Positions 33,276 through 42,441 of a stretch of DNA of 64,000 nucleotides are shown here, in pieces. The first letter of the stretch is position 1; each line of letters starts with the position of its first letter. Source of the stretch: Ancylobacter vacuolatus (GTDB lineage: Bacteria; Pseudomonadota; Alphaproteobacteria; Rhizobiales; Xanthobacteraceae). The stretch covers positions 62,001 through 126,000 of the forward strand of contig NZ_JAUSUH010000003.1 in assembly GCF_030813595.1 (NCBI RefSeq), read 5' to 3'. The notes under the pieces are model-generated. The model did not search any database and had not been told where the DNA came from. It saw only the letters and a list, made by a program, of their open reading frames with translations. The translations under genes were made by a program, and so were the position numbers.

Positions 33276-34110
33276 GGAGGATCGCCTCCGTCACCCGCGC
33301 CGCCTGCACATGGGCGGCCACGTCATGCACGCGGATGATGGCGCAGCCGGCCATGATGCCGAGAACATTGGAGGCGATGGTCCCCGGCAGCCGCTCGGCC
33401 GGCGTGGTCTCGATCACCTTGCCGATCAGCGATTTGCGCGAGGTGCCGAGCAGGATCGGGAAGCCGAGCCGCGCAAACGTCTCCAGAGAGGCGAGCGCCT
33501 TGAGGTTCTGCTCGAAGGTCTTGCCGAAGCCGATGCCGGGATCGAGGGCGATACGCTCGGGCCGGATGCCGGCGCGCGCCGCCCGCTCCAGCGCCTGCTC
33601 GAAAAACCCGAGGATGTCGGCGACGATGTCGACGGCGGGGTCGACATTCGCCCGGTTATGCATCGCTACGACGCCGGCGTCATAGGCGGCGGCGACCCGC
33701 GCCATCTCCGGGTCGCCCATCAGCCCCCATATGTCGTTGACGATGCAGGCGCCGGCCTTCAGCGCCGCCTCGGCCACCACCGCCTTCTGAGTGTCGACGG
33801 AAAGCGGTACCGGCAGCCCGGCCAGAGCCTCGACCGCCGGCAGCACGCGGCGCAGCTCTTCCTCCGCCGGCACCGGCGTGTGGCCCGGGCGGGTGGACTC
33901 ACCGCCAATGTCGAGAATATCCGCCCCCTCCGCCACCAGCCGGTGGGCATTGGCCAGCGCGTCGTCGAGCATGGCGCTGCGCCCGCCATCGGAGAAGGAA
34001 TCCGGCGTCACATTGAGAATGCCCATCACCAGCGTGCGGCCGGCATAGTCCAGCCGGCGGCCGCACGCGTCGAAAATGCGCTCTGTGGGCGGGAGGAGAG
34101 AGGCCATCAT
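33265..34110 (-). CDS. folP: Dihydropteroate synthase
   Basis: A 281-residue TIM-barrel enzyme joining the pterin to p-aminobenzoate; target of sulfonamides. Motifs: ILNVTPDSFSDGG (pterin/pyrophosphate loop), DIGGESTRPG, CIVNDIWG, LDPGIGFGKTFEQN and GTSRKSLIG. Start ATG 34110 (MM at the N-terminus). It forms a unit with folK; the folB gene often placed between them in this order is absent here. Confidence 0.93.
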   Translation of the reverse strand: MMASLLPPTERIFDACGRRLDYAGRTLVMGILNVTPDSFSDGGRSAMLDDALANAHRLVAEGADILDIGGESTRPGHTPVPAEEELRRVLPAVEALAGLPVPLSVDTQKAVVAEAALKAGACIVNDIWGLMGDPEMARVAAAYDAGVVAMHNRANVDPAVDIVADILGFFEQALERAARAGIRPERIALDPGIGFGKTFEQNLKALASLETFARLGFPILLGTSRKSLIGKVIETTPAERLPGTIASNVLGIMAGCAIIRVHDVAAHVQAARVTEAILHAS

Positions 34111-34258
34111 GTTCCCGGCGTTGCTGTCTCGCCTCCCAAATCGCCCGCCGCGCGGCGGAACGCAAGCGCCAGCCGCCAACTCGCCCTCCTCCCCGCTTGC
34201 CGAACCGCCCCCGCCTGCGCTCTAAAGGAGGCGACGCGAGCGTGCTCAGGAGACGGCC

Positions 34259-35788
34259 ATGTCCGGTGACACCGACGGCAGGATTTTCGTCGGGCGAAGC
34301 CCATCGAGCGAGGGCGGCGCGGCGACGGGCAAGGCGGAATATCTCGCGCTGAAGCTCGCCAACCGCCACGGCCTCGCCACCGGCGCCACCGGCACCGGCA
34401 AGACGGTGACGCTGCAGACGCTGGCGGAAGGCTTTTCCCGCGCCGGCGTCCCGGTCTTCGCAGCCGATATCAAGGGCGATCTCTCCGGCGTCGCCATGCC
34501 CGGCGAGGGGCAGGACTGGATCGTCAAACGCTGCGCCGAAATCGGCATCGACTATGTGCCGGACGAATTCCCGGTGATCTTCTGGGACCTGTTCGGCGAG
34601 CAGGGCCACCCGGTGCGCGCCACCGTCTCGGAGATGGGCCCGCTGCTGCTGGCGCGGCTGATGGACCTCAACGACGTGCAGGAAGGCGTGCTCAACGTCG
34701 TCTTCCGCATCGCCGACGAGCAGGGCCTGCTGCTGCTCGACCTGAAGGACCTGCGCGCCATGCTCGCCTTCGTGGCGGAGAATGCGGGCAAGCTCACCAC
34801 CACCTATGGCAATGTCTCGCCCGCGACCGTCGGCGCCATCCAGCGGGCGCTGCTGGTGCTGGAGAATCAGGGCGCCGACAAATTCTTCGGCGAGCCGGCG
34901 CTGAAAATCACCGACCTCATGCGGGTCGAGCCGCGTTCGGGCTACGGCACCATCTCGCTGCTGGCCGCCGACAGGCTGATGGGCTCGCCCCGGCTCTATG
35001 CCTCCTTCCTGCTGTGGCTGCTGTCGGAGCTGTTCGAGGAGCTTCCCGAGATCGGCGACCCGGACAAGCCGAAGATCGTGTTCTTCTTCGACGAGGCGCA
35101 TCTTCTGTTCGACGACGCGCCCAAGGCGCTGCTGCAGAAAATCGAGCAGGTGGTGCGGCTCATCCGCTCCAAGGGCGTCGGCGTCTATTTCGTCACCCAG
35201 AACCCGCTCGATGTGCCCGACAGCGTGCTTTCCCAGCTCGGCAACCGGGTGCAGCACGCGCTGCGCGCCTTTACCCCGCGCGACCAGAAGGCGGTGAAGG
35301 CGGCGGCCGACACCTTCCGCCCCAACCCGAGGCTGAACACGGCGCAGGTCATCACCGAGCTTGGCAAGGGCGAGGCGCTGGTCTCCATGCTGGAGGGCAA
35401 TGGCACGCCCTCCATGGTCGAGCGCACCCTCATCGCCCCGCCCGCCGCCCGCGTCGGGCCGATCACCCCGGAACTGCGCCAGGTCGCGCTCGCCCAAAGC
35501 CCGGTGCGCCACGCCTATGACGAAACGCTGGACCGCGAATCCGCCTATGAGATCCTCGCCAAGCGCGCGGAAGAGGCCACCGCGCCCGAGGCCGCGCCCG
35601 CGCCGGCCGAGGCCGAACCGCAAAGCGGCGGCTGGCTGTCCGACGCGCTGGGCGGTCTGTTCCGGCGTGGACCGCGCGGCGGCATGAGCATGGGCGAGCG
35701 CATGGTCAACCAGGTGACGCGGCAGGTCACCAATGAGGTGACAAAGGCCATTCTACGCAACGTGCTGGGCGGCGCGCGCCGACGGTAG
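34259..35788 (+). CDS. HerA-like ATPase (DUF853 family)
   Basis: A 509-residue P-loop ATPase of the HerA/FtsK superfamily. Walker A GATGTGKTVTLQ is near residues 43-54, Walker B is KIVFFFDEAHLLF near 281, and LTTTYGNVSPATVGAIQRAL is a typical family helix. The C-terminal ~90 residues are Ala/Pro-rich and end in a basic helix (MVNQVTRQVTNEVTKAILRN). Likely a DNA translocase or helicase-like protein; its cellular role is not established. Divergent from folP. Confidence 0.88.
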   Translation: MSGDTDGRIFVGRSPSSEGGAATGKAEYLALKLANRHGLATGATGTGKTVTLQTLAEGFSRAGVPVFAADIKGDLSGVAMPGEGQDWIVKRCAEIGIDYVPDEFPVIFWDLFGEQGHPVRATVSEMGPLLLARLMDLNDVQEGVLNVVFRIADEQGLLLLDLKDLRAMLAFVAENAGKLTTTYGNVSPATVGAIQRALLVLENQGADKFFGEPALKITDLMRVEPRSGYGTISLLAADRLMGSPRLYASFLLWLLSELFEELPEIGDPDKPKIVFFFDEAHLLFDDAPKALLQKIEQVVRLIRSKGVGVYFVTQNPLDVPDSVLSQLGNRVQHALRAFTPRDQKAVKAAADTFRPNPRLNTAQVITELGKGEALVSMLEGNGTPSMVERTLIAPPAARVGPITPELRQVALAQSPVRHAYDETLDRESAYEILAKRAEEATAPEAAPAPAEAEPQSGGWLSDALGGLFRRGPRGGMSMGERMVNQVTRQVTNEVTKAILRNVLGGARRR

Positions 35789-35798
35789 AATTCGACGA

Positions 35799-35893
35799 CG
35801 TCATCCCGGCCGAAGCGAAGCGCAGAGCCGGGATCGCCCACCGCATTCGCATTTACGATCCCGGATGCGGCCTGTGGCCGCTCCGGGATGACG
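35799..35893. repeat. Palindromic repeat family A, copy 3
   Basis: CGTCATCCCGGCCGAAGCG start, CGATCCCGGATGCGG inner arm, CTCCGGGATGACG end. Its first half is nearly identical to the copy at 4822. It fills the spacer between the HerA-like gene and the dipeptidase gene. Confidence 0.75.
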
Positions 35894-35919
35894 GCAATCA
35901 GGTAACGGGACACAACTTC

Positions 35920-37317
35920 ATGGCCGCTCTCTCCAGCACAGACCTCGACCGCGTGCTCGCGGCCGTCGACGCCGATCTCGACGCCTCCCTCGCGCGTCTG
36001 TTCGCCTTTCTCCGCATCCCCTCCATCTCCACCGATCGCGCCTATGCCGCCGAGTGCCGCCGCGCCGGCCAGTGGCTGGCGGACGACCTCGCCACGCTCG
36101 GCCTCACCGCGAAGCTGAACGACACGCCCGGCCACCCCATCGTCACCGGCACCTCGTCCGGGGGCGCGGCGCGTCGGGTGATGTTCTACGGCCATTACGA
36201 CGTGCAGCCGGTCGATCCGCTTGACCTGTGGGACAGCCCGCCCTTCGAGCCGCGCATTGTCGAAAATGCGGAGGGCGTGAAGCGGATCGTCGCCCGCGGC
36301 TCCTCCGACGACAAGGGCCAGGTGATGACCTTTGTCGAGGCCTGCCGCGCCTATATCCGCACCATCGGCAGCCTGCCCGTGGAGGTCGCGATCGTCGTCG
36401 AAGGCGAGGAGGAGAGCGGCTCGGCCCATATCGGCCCGTTCCTTGAGGCTCATAAGGATGAGCTGCAGGCCGATCTGGCGCTGGTCTGCGACACCGGCAT
36501 GTGGGACGCGCAGACCCCGGCCATCATCCTCTCGCTGCGCGGGCTGATGCATGACGAGTTCATCGTGCGCGCCGCCGATCGCGACCTGCATTCCGGCTAT
36601 TATGGTGGCGCTGCCGCCAACCCGCTGCATGTGATCTCGAAGATCATTGGCGACGTGCACGGGCCGGATGGGCGGATCACCATTCCCGGCTTCTATGACG
36701 GCGTGGTCGAGCCCTCCGAGCACATGCGTGAGTCCTGGTCCAAGCTCGACCTGACGACGGCGAACTTCCTCGGCCCGATCGGCCTCTCCCATCCCATCGG
36801 CGAGAAGGACCGGCTGCTGATCGAGATGGTGTCGACCCGCCCGACCTTCGAGGTCAACGGCATGTGGGGCGGCTATACCGGCGAGGGTGCCAAGACCGTC
36901 ATCCCCTCGATCGCCACCGCCAAGATCACCTGCCGCCTCGTGGCGGACCAGGACCCCGCCCATGTGCGCGATTGCGTACGCGCCTATATCCGCTCGAAGC
37001 TGCCGCCCGACTGCACCGTCGAATTCCTCAGCGGCGAGGGCAACCCCGCTGTCGCTGTCGCCCATGACAACCCGCTGCTGGCCAAGGCCGCGAGCGCGCT
37101 CGGCGACGAATGGGGCGCGCCCGCCGTCACCTATGGCGAGGGCGGCTCCATCCCCGTGGTCGGCCAGTTCAAGAAGGTGCTGGGGCAGGACACGCTGCTG
37201 GTCGGCTTCGCGCTCGACGATGACCGCATCCACTCGCCGAACGAGAAATACGACCTCACCTCCTTCCACAAGGGCATTCGCAGCTGGGTCCGCATCCTGG
37301 CGGCGCTGGCGGAGTAG
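35920..37317 (+). CDS. M20 family metallodipeptidase
   Basis: A 465-residue di-zinc peptidase. Metal and catalytic motifs: GHYDVQPVDP, ARGSSDDKGQ, VEGEEESGSAHIGPF (catalytic and bridging acids), CDTGMWD, and a late His in DRIHSPNEKYDL. The lid domain is inserted at ~190-340 with HSGYYGGAAANPLH. This is the M20A dipeptidase group (CNDP-like). It starts a tight run with an aminotransferase (five bases) and MeaB (one base), so the three are co-transcribed. Confidence 0.9.
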   Translation: MAALSSTDLDRVLAAVDADLDASLARLFAFLRIPSISTDRAYAAECRRAGQWLADDLATLGLTAKLNDTPGHPIVTGTSSGGAARRVMFYGHYDVQPVDPLDLWDSPPFEPRIVENAEGVKRIVARGSSDDKGQVMTFVEACRAYIRTIGSLPVEVAIVVEGEEESGSAHIGPFLEAHKDELQADLALVCDTGMWDAQTPAIILSLRGLMHDEFIVRAADRDLHSGYYGGAAANPLHVISKIIGDVHGPDGRITIPGFYDGVVEPSEHMRESWSKLDLTTANFLGPIGLSHPIGEKDRLLIEMVSTRPTFEVNGMWGGYTGEGAKTVIPSIATAKITCRLVADQDPAHVRDCVRAYIRSKLPPDCTVEFLSGEGNPAVAVAHDNPLLAKAASALGDEWGAPAVTYGEGGSIPVVGQFKKVLGQDTLLVGFALDDDRIHSPNEKYDLTSFHKGIRSWVRILAALAE

Positions 37318-37322
37318 CGGAT

Positions 37323-38183
37323 ATGTCGCATCACTGGACGCAGACCTGGAGCTTCTTCAACGGCGAATGGCAGGAGGGCAACATCCCGATCATGGGGGTG
37401 CGCACCCATGCCGCCTGGCTCGGCACCTCGGTGTTCGACGGCGCCCGCGCCTTCGAGGGGGTGACGCCCGACCTCGCCCAGCATTGCGCGCGGGTGAACC
37501 GGTCCGCCGTCGCGATGGGCCTGAAGCCTCTCGTATCGGTGGAGAAATGGGTCGAACTGACCCATGAGGGCATCAAGCGCTTCGCGCCCGGCGCCGCGCT
37601 CTACATCCGCCCGATGTATTGGGCGGAATATCCCGGCGCGCGCACGGTCGATGCCGACCCGGAATCGACCCGCTGGTGCCTCAGCCTCTACGAGGCCGGC
37701 ATGCCGAGCCCCGACCACGGCACCGCGATCACCCTGTCGCGCTACCGCCGCCCCACCCTCGAATGCGCCGTCACCGACGCCAAGGCCGGCTGCCTCTACC
37801 CGAATAACAGCCGGGCGCTGGTGGAAGCGCACGCCCGCGGCTTCGACAATGCGGTGCTGTGCGACATGATCGGCAATGTCGCCGAGCTCGCCACCGCCAA
37901 TGTGTTTCTGGCAAAGGACGGCGTCGCCTTCACCCCGGCGCCGAACGGCACCTTTCTCGCCGGCATCACCCGCACCCGCACGGCCGGCCTGCTCCGCGCG
38001 GCCGGCATCGAGGTGGTGGAGGGCGCGCTCACCTGGCGGGATTTCCTGGAGGCGGACGAGATCTTCTCGACCGGTAATTATTCCAAGGTGACGCCGGTCA
38101 CGCGGATCGAGGCGCGCGATCTCCAGCCCGGCCCGGTCTATCGCCGGGCGCGCGAACTCTATTGGGAGTTCGCCCATTCCTGA
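37323..38183 (+). CDS. Branched-chain amino acid aminotransferase-like (class IV)
   Basis: A 286-residue fold-type IV PLP enzyme. GVRTHAAWLGTSVFDGARAF and YIRPMYWAEYPG are substrate-side blocks; the PLP lysine is in TDAKAGCLYPNNSRAL; NVAELATANVFLAKDG and TGNYSKVTPVTRIE complete the class IV pattern. Shorter than E. coli IlvE (about 309 residues). The TDAKAG in place of the usual SxSKxxGNY context suggests a variant specificity; a role in branched-chain or D-amino acid metabolism is possible. Confidence 0.85.
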   Translation: MSHHWTQTWSFFNGEWQEGNIPIMGVRTHAAWLGTSVFDGARAFEGVTPDLAQHCARVNRSAVAMGLKPLVSVEKWVELTHEGIKRFAPGAALYIRPMYWAEYPGARTVDADPESTRWCLSLYEAGMPSPDHGTAITLSRYRRPTLECAVTDAKAGCLYPNNSRALVEAHARGFDNAVLCDMIGNVAELATANVFLAKDGVAFTPAPNGTFLAGITRTRTAGLLRAAGIEVVEGALTWRDFLEADEIFSTGNYSKVTPVTRIEARDLQPGPVYRRARELYWEFAHS

Positions 38184-38184
38184 G

Positions 38185-39186
38185 GTGTCCCACCCCGCCC
38201 CGCTTCCCGCCCTCGACACCCTCGTCGAGGGGGTCCGCTCCGGCCACCGGGCCATGCTCGCGCGCGCCATCACGCTGGTGGAATCGCGCAAGCCGGCGCA
38301 CCGCGCGCAGGCGGGCGCGCTGCTGCAGGCGCTGCTGCCACAGACCGGACGCGCCATCCGGGTCGGCATCACCGGCGTGCCGGGGGTGGGCAAGTCGACC
38401 ACCATCGATTCACTCGGCAGCCATCTGATCGCGCAGGGCCACAAGGTGGCGGTGCTGGCGGTGGACCCCTCCTCTTCGCGCACCGGCGGCTCGATCCTCG
38501 GCGACAAGACGCGCATGGGGCGGCTGGCGCTGGAGGAGCGTGCCTTCATCCGCCCCTCGCCCGCCGCCGGCACGTTGGGCGGCGTCGCCGCGCGCACCCG
38601 CGAGACGATGCTGCTGTGCGAGGCGGCGGGCTATGACGTGGTTCTGGTGGAGACGGTCGGCGTCGGCCAGTCGGAGACGGCGGTGGCCGACATGACCGAC
38701 ACCTTCCTCGTGCTCATGCTCCCCGGCGCCGGCGATGAATTGCAGGGCATCAAGAAGGGCATCATCGAGCTGGCCGACATCGTCGCCGTGAACAAGGCCG
38801 ACGGCGCCAACCTCCCCCGCGCCCGGGCGGCCGCGAGCGAGTACCGCGCCGCGCTGCATGTGCTGGGCGGGCGCGAGCCGTTCTGGTCGACGCCGGTGCT
38901 CACCTATTCCGGCCTTACCGGCGAGGGCATCGCCCCGCTGTGGGACGAGGTGCTCAAGCACCGCGCCCGCAGCGAGGCGGCGGGGGCGTTTGGCACACGG
39001 CGCAGCGCCCAGCAGGTGAAATGGATGTGGACCCTGTTCGACGAGCGGGTGCGCGAGAAGATGCGCGCCGAGCCGGCGCTGCGGACGCGGCTGCCGGCCA
39101 TCGAGCACGCCGTCGCGGCCGGAGAGCTGTCGCCCACGCTCGGCGCCGCGAAGATCGCTGCCCTCTTCGGCTGGGCGGACAGTTGA
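38185..39186 (+). CDS. meaB: Methylmalonyl-CoA mutase-associated GTPase MeaB
   Basis: A 333-residue G3E P-loop GTPase that protects and reloads B12-dependent acyl-CoA mutases. Walker A GVPGVGKSTTID, AVDPSSSRTGGSILGDKTRM (switch/MeaB signature), VETVGVGQSE and the guanine motif VNKADG. GTG start at 38185, one base after the preceding stop. The partner mutase gene is not adjacent in the window. Confidence 0.92.
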   Translation: MSHPAPLPALDTLVEGVRSGHRAMLARAITLVESRKPAHRAQAGALLQALLPQTGRAIRVGITGVPGVGKSTTIDSLGSHLIAQGHKVAVLAVDPSSSRTGGSILGDKTRMGRLALEERAFIRPSPAAGTLGGVAARTRETMLLCEAAGYDVVLVETVGVGQSETAVADMTDTFLVLMLPGAGDELQGIKKGIIELADIVAVNKADGANLPRARAAASEYRAALHVLGGREPFWSTPVLTYSGLTGEGIAPLWDEVLKHRARSEAAGAFGTRRSAQQVKWMWTLFDERVREKMRAEPALRTRLPAIEHAVAAGELSPTLGAAKIAALFGWADS

Positions 39187-39300
39187 GGCCTTGGGCTCGC
39201 AAAAAAGCCGAAATGATGGAAGAATATTGAAGAGAACGGCGGCGGTTCCTGGTCGGCACCGAATTGGCAAGCCCGACCAGAAGGAGTGACGGATATCATC

Positions 39301-39687
39301 ATGCAAGATCTGCCCACGCTGTCAGGCCAGCGCGTCTTCGTTGTCGAGGACGAGACGCTGGTCGCGATGATGATCGAGGGCATGCTTGAGGAACTGGGCG
39401 CGACGGTCGTCGGCAATGAATCGCGCTTCGACGATGCGCTGAACTTCGTTGCCGCGCGCCATGGCGAGATCGATGTTGCCATGCTCGACCTCAATCTCGG
39501 CACCCGCCACAGCTATGACATCGCCGAGGCGATCGCCAGCCACGGCATCCCGATCATTTTCTCCACCGGCTATTCCGACAGCGCCATCGATGCCGCCTGG
39601 CGCAATTGTCCGGTGCTGAACAAGCCGTTCCAGCTCGCCGATCTGCAGGGCGCCCTCTCGCGGGCGCTGGACAAGCGCGCCGCCTGA
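39301..39687 (+). CDS. Single-domain response regulator receiver
   Basis: A 128-residue CheY-like receiver. The acidic pocket is VVEDET near residue 17, the phospho-acceptor Asp is in AMLDLNLG, Ser/Thr in FSTGYSDS and Lys in VLNKPFQ. No output domain, so it acts through a partner protein. ATG 39301 is preferred over GTG 39286, which lies on top of the AAGGAG. The stop overlaps the start of the C15 peptidase gene. Confidence 0.85.
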   Translation: MQDLPTLSGQRVFVVEDETLVAMMIEGMLEELGATVVGNESRFDDALNFVAARHGEIDVAMLDLNLGTRHSYDIAEAIASHGIPIIFSTGYSDSAIDAAWRNCPVLNKPFQLADLQGALSRALDKRAA

Positions 39688-40352
39688 TGCCTGCCGGGCG
39701 CGTTCCTTCTTCGGACGCCGCCCCTCTCACCGCCCCTACTGTGCTCATCACCGGCTTCGGCCGCTTTCCCGGCATGCCGGCCAACCCGTCCGCCCGTCTC
39801 GCCCGGCTGCTGGCGCGCGGGCGCCGCCTTGCGGGAATGCAGGTCGCGCTGCATCTGCTGCCGACGCGCTGGGACGAGGCGGCCGTCTTCCCCGCCCTGC
39901 TGGAGCGCGCCGCGCCCGATATCGTGCTGATGCTCGGCGTCGCCGCCCGGCGCCAGCGTGTGTCGATTGAACGCATCGCGCGCAACGCCACGGGCGTGTT
40001 TCCTGATGCCGCCCACCGCCGCCCCGCCAGCCGCCCGCTGCAACCCGGCGCGCCGGCAGAGCGGGCGCTGACCGCCCGGCCGGCACCGCTGCTGGCGGCG
40101 CTGCGCATGGCCGGGGTGCCGGCGCAGCTCTCGCGCCATGCCGGCCGCTATGTCTGCAATGCGCTGGCCTGGAGCGCCTATGGCTGGGCACGGGCCGGGT
40201 GCCGGGGCGATGGCGGCCCGCGCCTGGCCGTCTTCGTCCATGTGCCGCTGCCGCGCCCGGGCCGGCTCGCGCCGGCGCGCCTCGCCCACGGGCTGGAGGC
40301 GCTGCTCGCCGCCCTGCTGGCCCAGTTCCACCAGAGCCGCCCGCGCGGCTGA
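39687..40352 (+). CDS. Pyroglutamyl-peptidase I family (C15) protein
   Basis: A 221-residue cysteine peptidase-like protein. The Glu-Cys-His triad is visible as E95 in VSIERIARN, C157 in SRHAGRYVCNALAWSAY and H185 in VFVHVPLP, with ITGFGRFPGMPANPS as the substrate-side N-terminal block. It would release N-terminal pyroglutamate. TGATG overlap with the receiver gene gives coupled translation, an uncommon pairing. Confidence 0.85.
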   Translation: MPAGRVPSSDAAPLTAPTVLITGFGRFPGMPANPSARLARLLARGRRLAGMQVALHLLPTRWDEAAVFPALLERAAPDIVLMLGVAARRQRVSIERIARNATGVFPDAAHRRPASRPLQPGAPAERALTARPAPLLAALRMAGVPAQLSRHAGRYVCNALAWSAYGWARAGCRGDGGPRLAVFVHVPLPRPGRLAPARLAHGLEALLAALLAQFHQSRPRG

Positions 40353-40434
40353 GCCCGCGATCGAACGAAAAGGCGGATGCCGCGACGCGCGCGACCTCCG
40401 CCCCGTTCGGTGTCGAAGCTCTCAGAGCTGGCGC

Positions 40435-40770
40435 TCAGGGCTGGCGCTCGGGCACCTGCACCGTGACCTTCATCGAGGCGTACCACGCCGCGAGATTGGC
40501 GATGTCGGCATCGCTCAGGTCCTTGGAGACCACCGTCATCATCTCGTTGACGCGGCGGCCGGCGCGGAAATCCTCCAGCGCCTTGGCCAGATAGACCTCC
40601 TGCTGGCCGGCGAGGTTCGCCGCCGTCGGCAGCTGGGCGATGCCGTCGGTGCCGTGGCAGACGGCGCATTGGGCGGAGGCCCTGGCGCGTCCGGCCTTGG
40701 CGTCCTGCGCCATGGCGGGCACGCAGCCGAGCGCCACCGCCAGCAGCGACGCGCAGATCATTCGTTTCAT
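40435..40770 (-). CDS. Periplasmic cytochrome c, class I
   Basis: A 111-residue protein: signal peptide to Ala-Met-Ala near residue 21, haem c motif CAVCH with His ligand, and an axial Met in the VNEMMTVV region. NLAAWYASM is the usual C-terminal helix. It lies 68 bases after the PQQ-type dehydrogenase on the same strand and is the probable electron acceptor for it. Confidence 0.88.
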   Translation of the reverse strand: MKRMICASLLAVALGCVPAMAQDAKAGRARASAQCAVCHGTDGIAQLPTAANLAGQQEVYLAKALEDFRAGRRVNEMMTVVSKDLSDADIANLAAWYASMKVTVQVPERQP

Positions 40771-40838
40771 CGATTGTTCCCGGCAAGAAAAAGATGTGCC
40801 CCCGCGCCCGAAGGCGCAGGGGCGAGGCTGCGGCCCGC

Positions 40839-42119
40839 TTACTTCTCGTAGGAGATGCGGTAGATCGCCCCCGACGTGTCGTCTGCTACCAGCAGCGAGC
40901 CGTCATTGAGCTGCGCCACCGAGGCCGGACGGCCGAGATATTCGCCTTCGACCAGCCAGCCCTCGGCGAAGGGCTCGGTCTTGGCGGCGGTGCCGTCCTC
41001 GTTCAGCGTGGTGAACATCACCCGCGCGCCGACCGGGTCGGTGCGGTTCCACGAGCCGTGCTGCACCGAGAAGATGCCGCCGCGATACTTCGCCGGGAAC
41101 TGCTTGCCGGTATAGAAAGTCATGCCGAGATCAGCGGCATGGGCGTCCATTTCCACCTGCGGATTGACCGCGTCGGCCGGCGGCGTCTGGTCCTTGTATT
41201 CGACGGTGCGGACAGTGCCGCCGCCGAAATAGGGGAAGCCGAAATTCTGGCCGAGCTCGGTGGAGCGGTTCAGCTCGCCGGGCGGGATGGTATCGCCCAT
41301 GCCGTCGACCTGATTATCGGTGAACCACAGGGTCTTGTCCTTCGGGTTGAAGTCCATGCCCACCGAATTGCGGATACCCCACGCATAGACCTCGCGGTTC
41401 TTGCCGTCGCGATCCATCCGCACGATGCCGCCAATGCCGGCCTTCTTGTAGAGGTCGAATTTCTCCGGCGCGAACACGTTGAAGGGGTTGCCGAGCGTGA
41501 TGTAGAGCTTGTTGTCCGGCCCGATGCGGCAGACGCGGGCCGTGTGGTTGTAGGATTCCTCGCCCGGCGGGATCAGTTCGCCCTGCTTGACGACCTCGAA
41601 GGCAGCGACATCCGGCCCCTCATAGAAGAACTCGGCCGCCGGGAACAGCAACACCCGGTTCTGCTCGGAGACGAACAGGAAGCCGTCCTTGGAGAAGCAC
41701 ACGCCGTGCGGCAGCTTGAACTGGATCGAGGGCGCGAACACCTTGACCTCGTCGGCGACGCGGTCCTTGTCACGGTCAGTGACGGCCCATACCTTCGACT
41801 TGCGGGTGCCGACGAACACCACGCCAGTGGTCGGGCCGACCGCCATCTCGCGTGCGTCAGGCACGATGGCGTAGAGCGCGATCTTGAATCCGTCCGGCAG
41901 CTTGATGCCGGCCAGAGTCTTGTTGAACGCATCCACGCGCGGGCCGGTCTGCGGCACCGTTTCCATTTCCATGGAGGCGCCGGTCTGCTGGAAGTTCGAG
42001 AGCTTCTGCATATTGTCGGTCGACTGGGCCTGGGCCGAAGCCGACAGCATCAACGCGCCCGCGAACATGGTAGATGCGAGAAGCGCCGCGTTGCGCGAAC
42101 CGCGCCGAAAAAGAGACAT
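40839..42119 (-). CDS. PQQ-dependent sugar (sorbosone-type) dehydrogenase
   Basis: A 426-residue periplasmic six-bladed propeller oxidoreductase. Signal peptide to about residue 31 (ASAQA). GFKIALYAIVPDAREMAVGP, LPHGVCFSKDGFLFVSEQNR, DPVGARVMF and LGRPASVAQLNDGSLLVADD match the GDH_B/sorbosone dehydrogenase family. Start ATG 42119 with AGGAGG seven bases before. Paired with a cytochrome c. The physiological substrate is not known; no PQQ synthesis genes are in the window. Confidence 0.87.
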   Translation of the reverse strand: MSLFRRGSRNAALLASTMFAGALMLSASAQAQSTDNMQKLSNFQQTGASMEMETVPQTGPRVDAFNKTLAGIKLPDGFKIALYAIVPDAREMAVGPTTGVVFVGTRKSKVWAVTDRDKDRVADEVKVFAPSIQFKLPHGVCFSKDGFLFVSEQNRVLLFPAAEFFYEGPDVAAFEVVKQGELIPPGEESYNHTARVCRIGPDNKLYITLGNPFNVFAPEKFDLYKKAGIGGIVRMDRDGKNREVYAWGIRNSVGMDFNPKDKTLWFTDNQVDGMGDTIPPGELNRSTELGQNFGFPYFGGGTVRTVEYKDQTPPADAVNPQVEMDAHAADLGMTFYTGKQFPAKYRGGIFSVQHGSWNRTDPVGARVMFTTLNEDGTAAKTEPFAEGWLVEGEYLGRPASVAQLNDGSLLVADDTSGAIYRISYEK

Positions 42120-42307
42120 GGGGTTTCCTCCTGGACATGCCGGACCTCGTTCGGATCCGTTGACGCGGCACGCTAGCATGCCTCAGGCAAACGTTAAGTC
42201 AGCAAAGCTGGCGTATCCTGCACTAAATCAACTTGGCGGACAAAAAATATTACCACGTCAAAAAATGTATTATCCCACTACTACAACAGGCGACGCAATA
42301 CTGCCCG

Positions 42308-42326
42308 ACATTATCTTTGATAATGT
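42308..42326. promoter_or_regulatory. Perfect inverted repeat in AT-rich spacer before TauE-type gene
   Basis: ACATTATC-TTT-GATAATGT, eight-base perfect arms. The 322-base divergent spacer 42120-42441 is clearly AT-rich between 42190 and 42340, with no gene, and must hold both promoters. The dyad is a candidate operator. Confidence 0.45.
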
Positions 42327-42441
42327 ATTATAGCACCAGCGCAGAACTGGGCCGGCCTCCCTGCCGACGACCGGCGTTAAATCCTTGTTGGGCGAATCCT
42401 GCTATGGCCTGTCGACGCTCCCGACGCTGCCGGACCTGCCC

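Noticed and set aside
33899-35623. 574-codon minus-strand frame opposite the HerA-like ATPase
   Set aside because: Shadow of a gene with Walker A and B motifs; it also runs into folP in a different frame.
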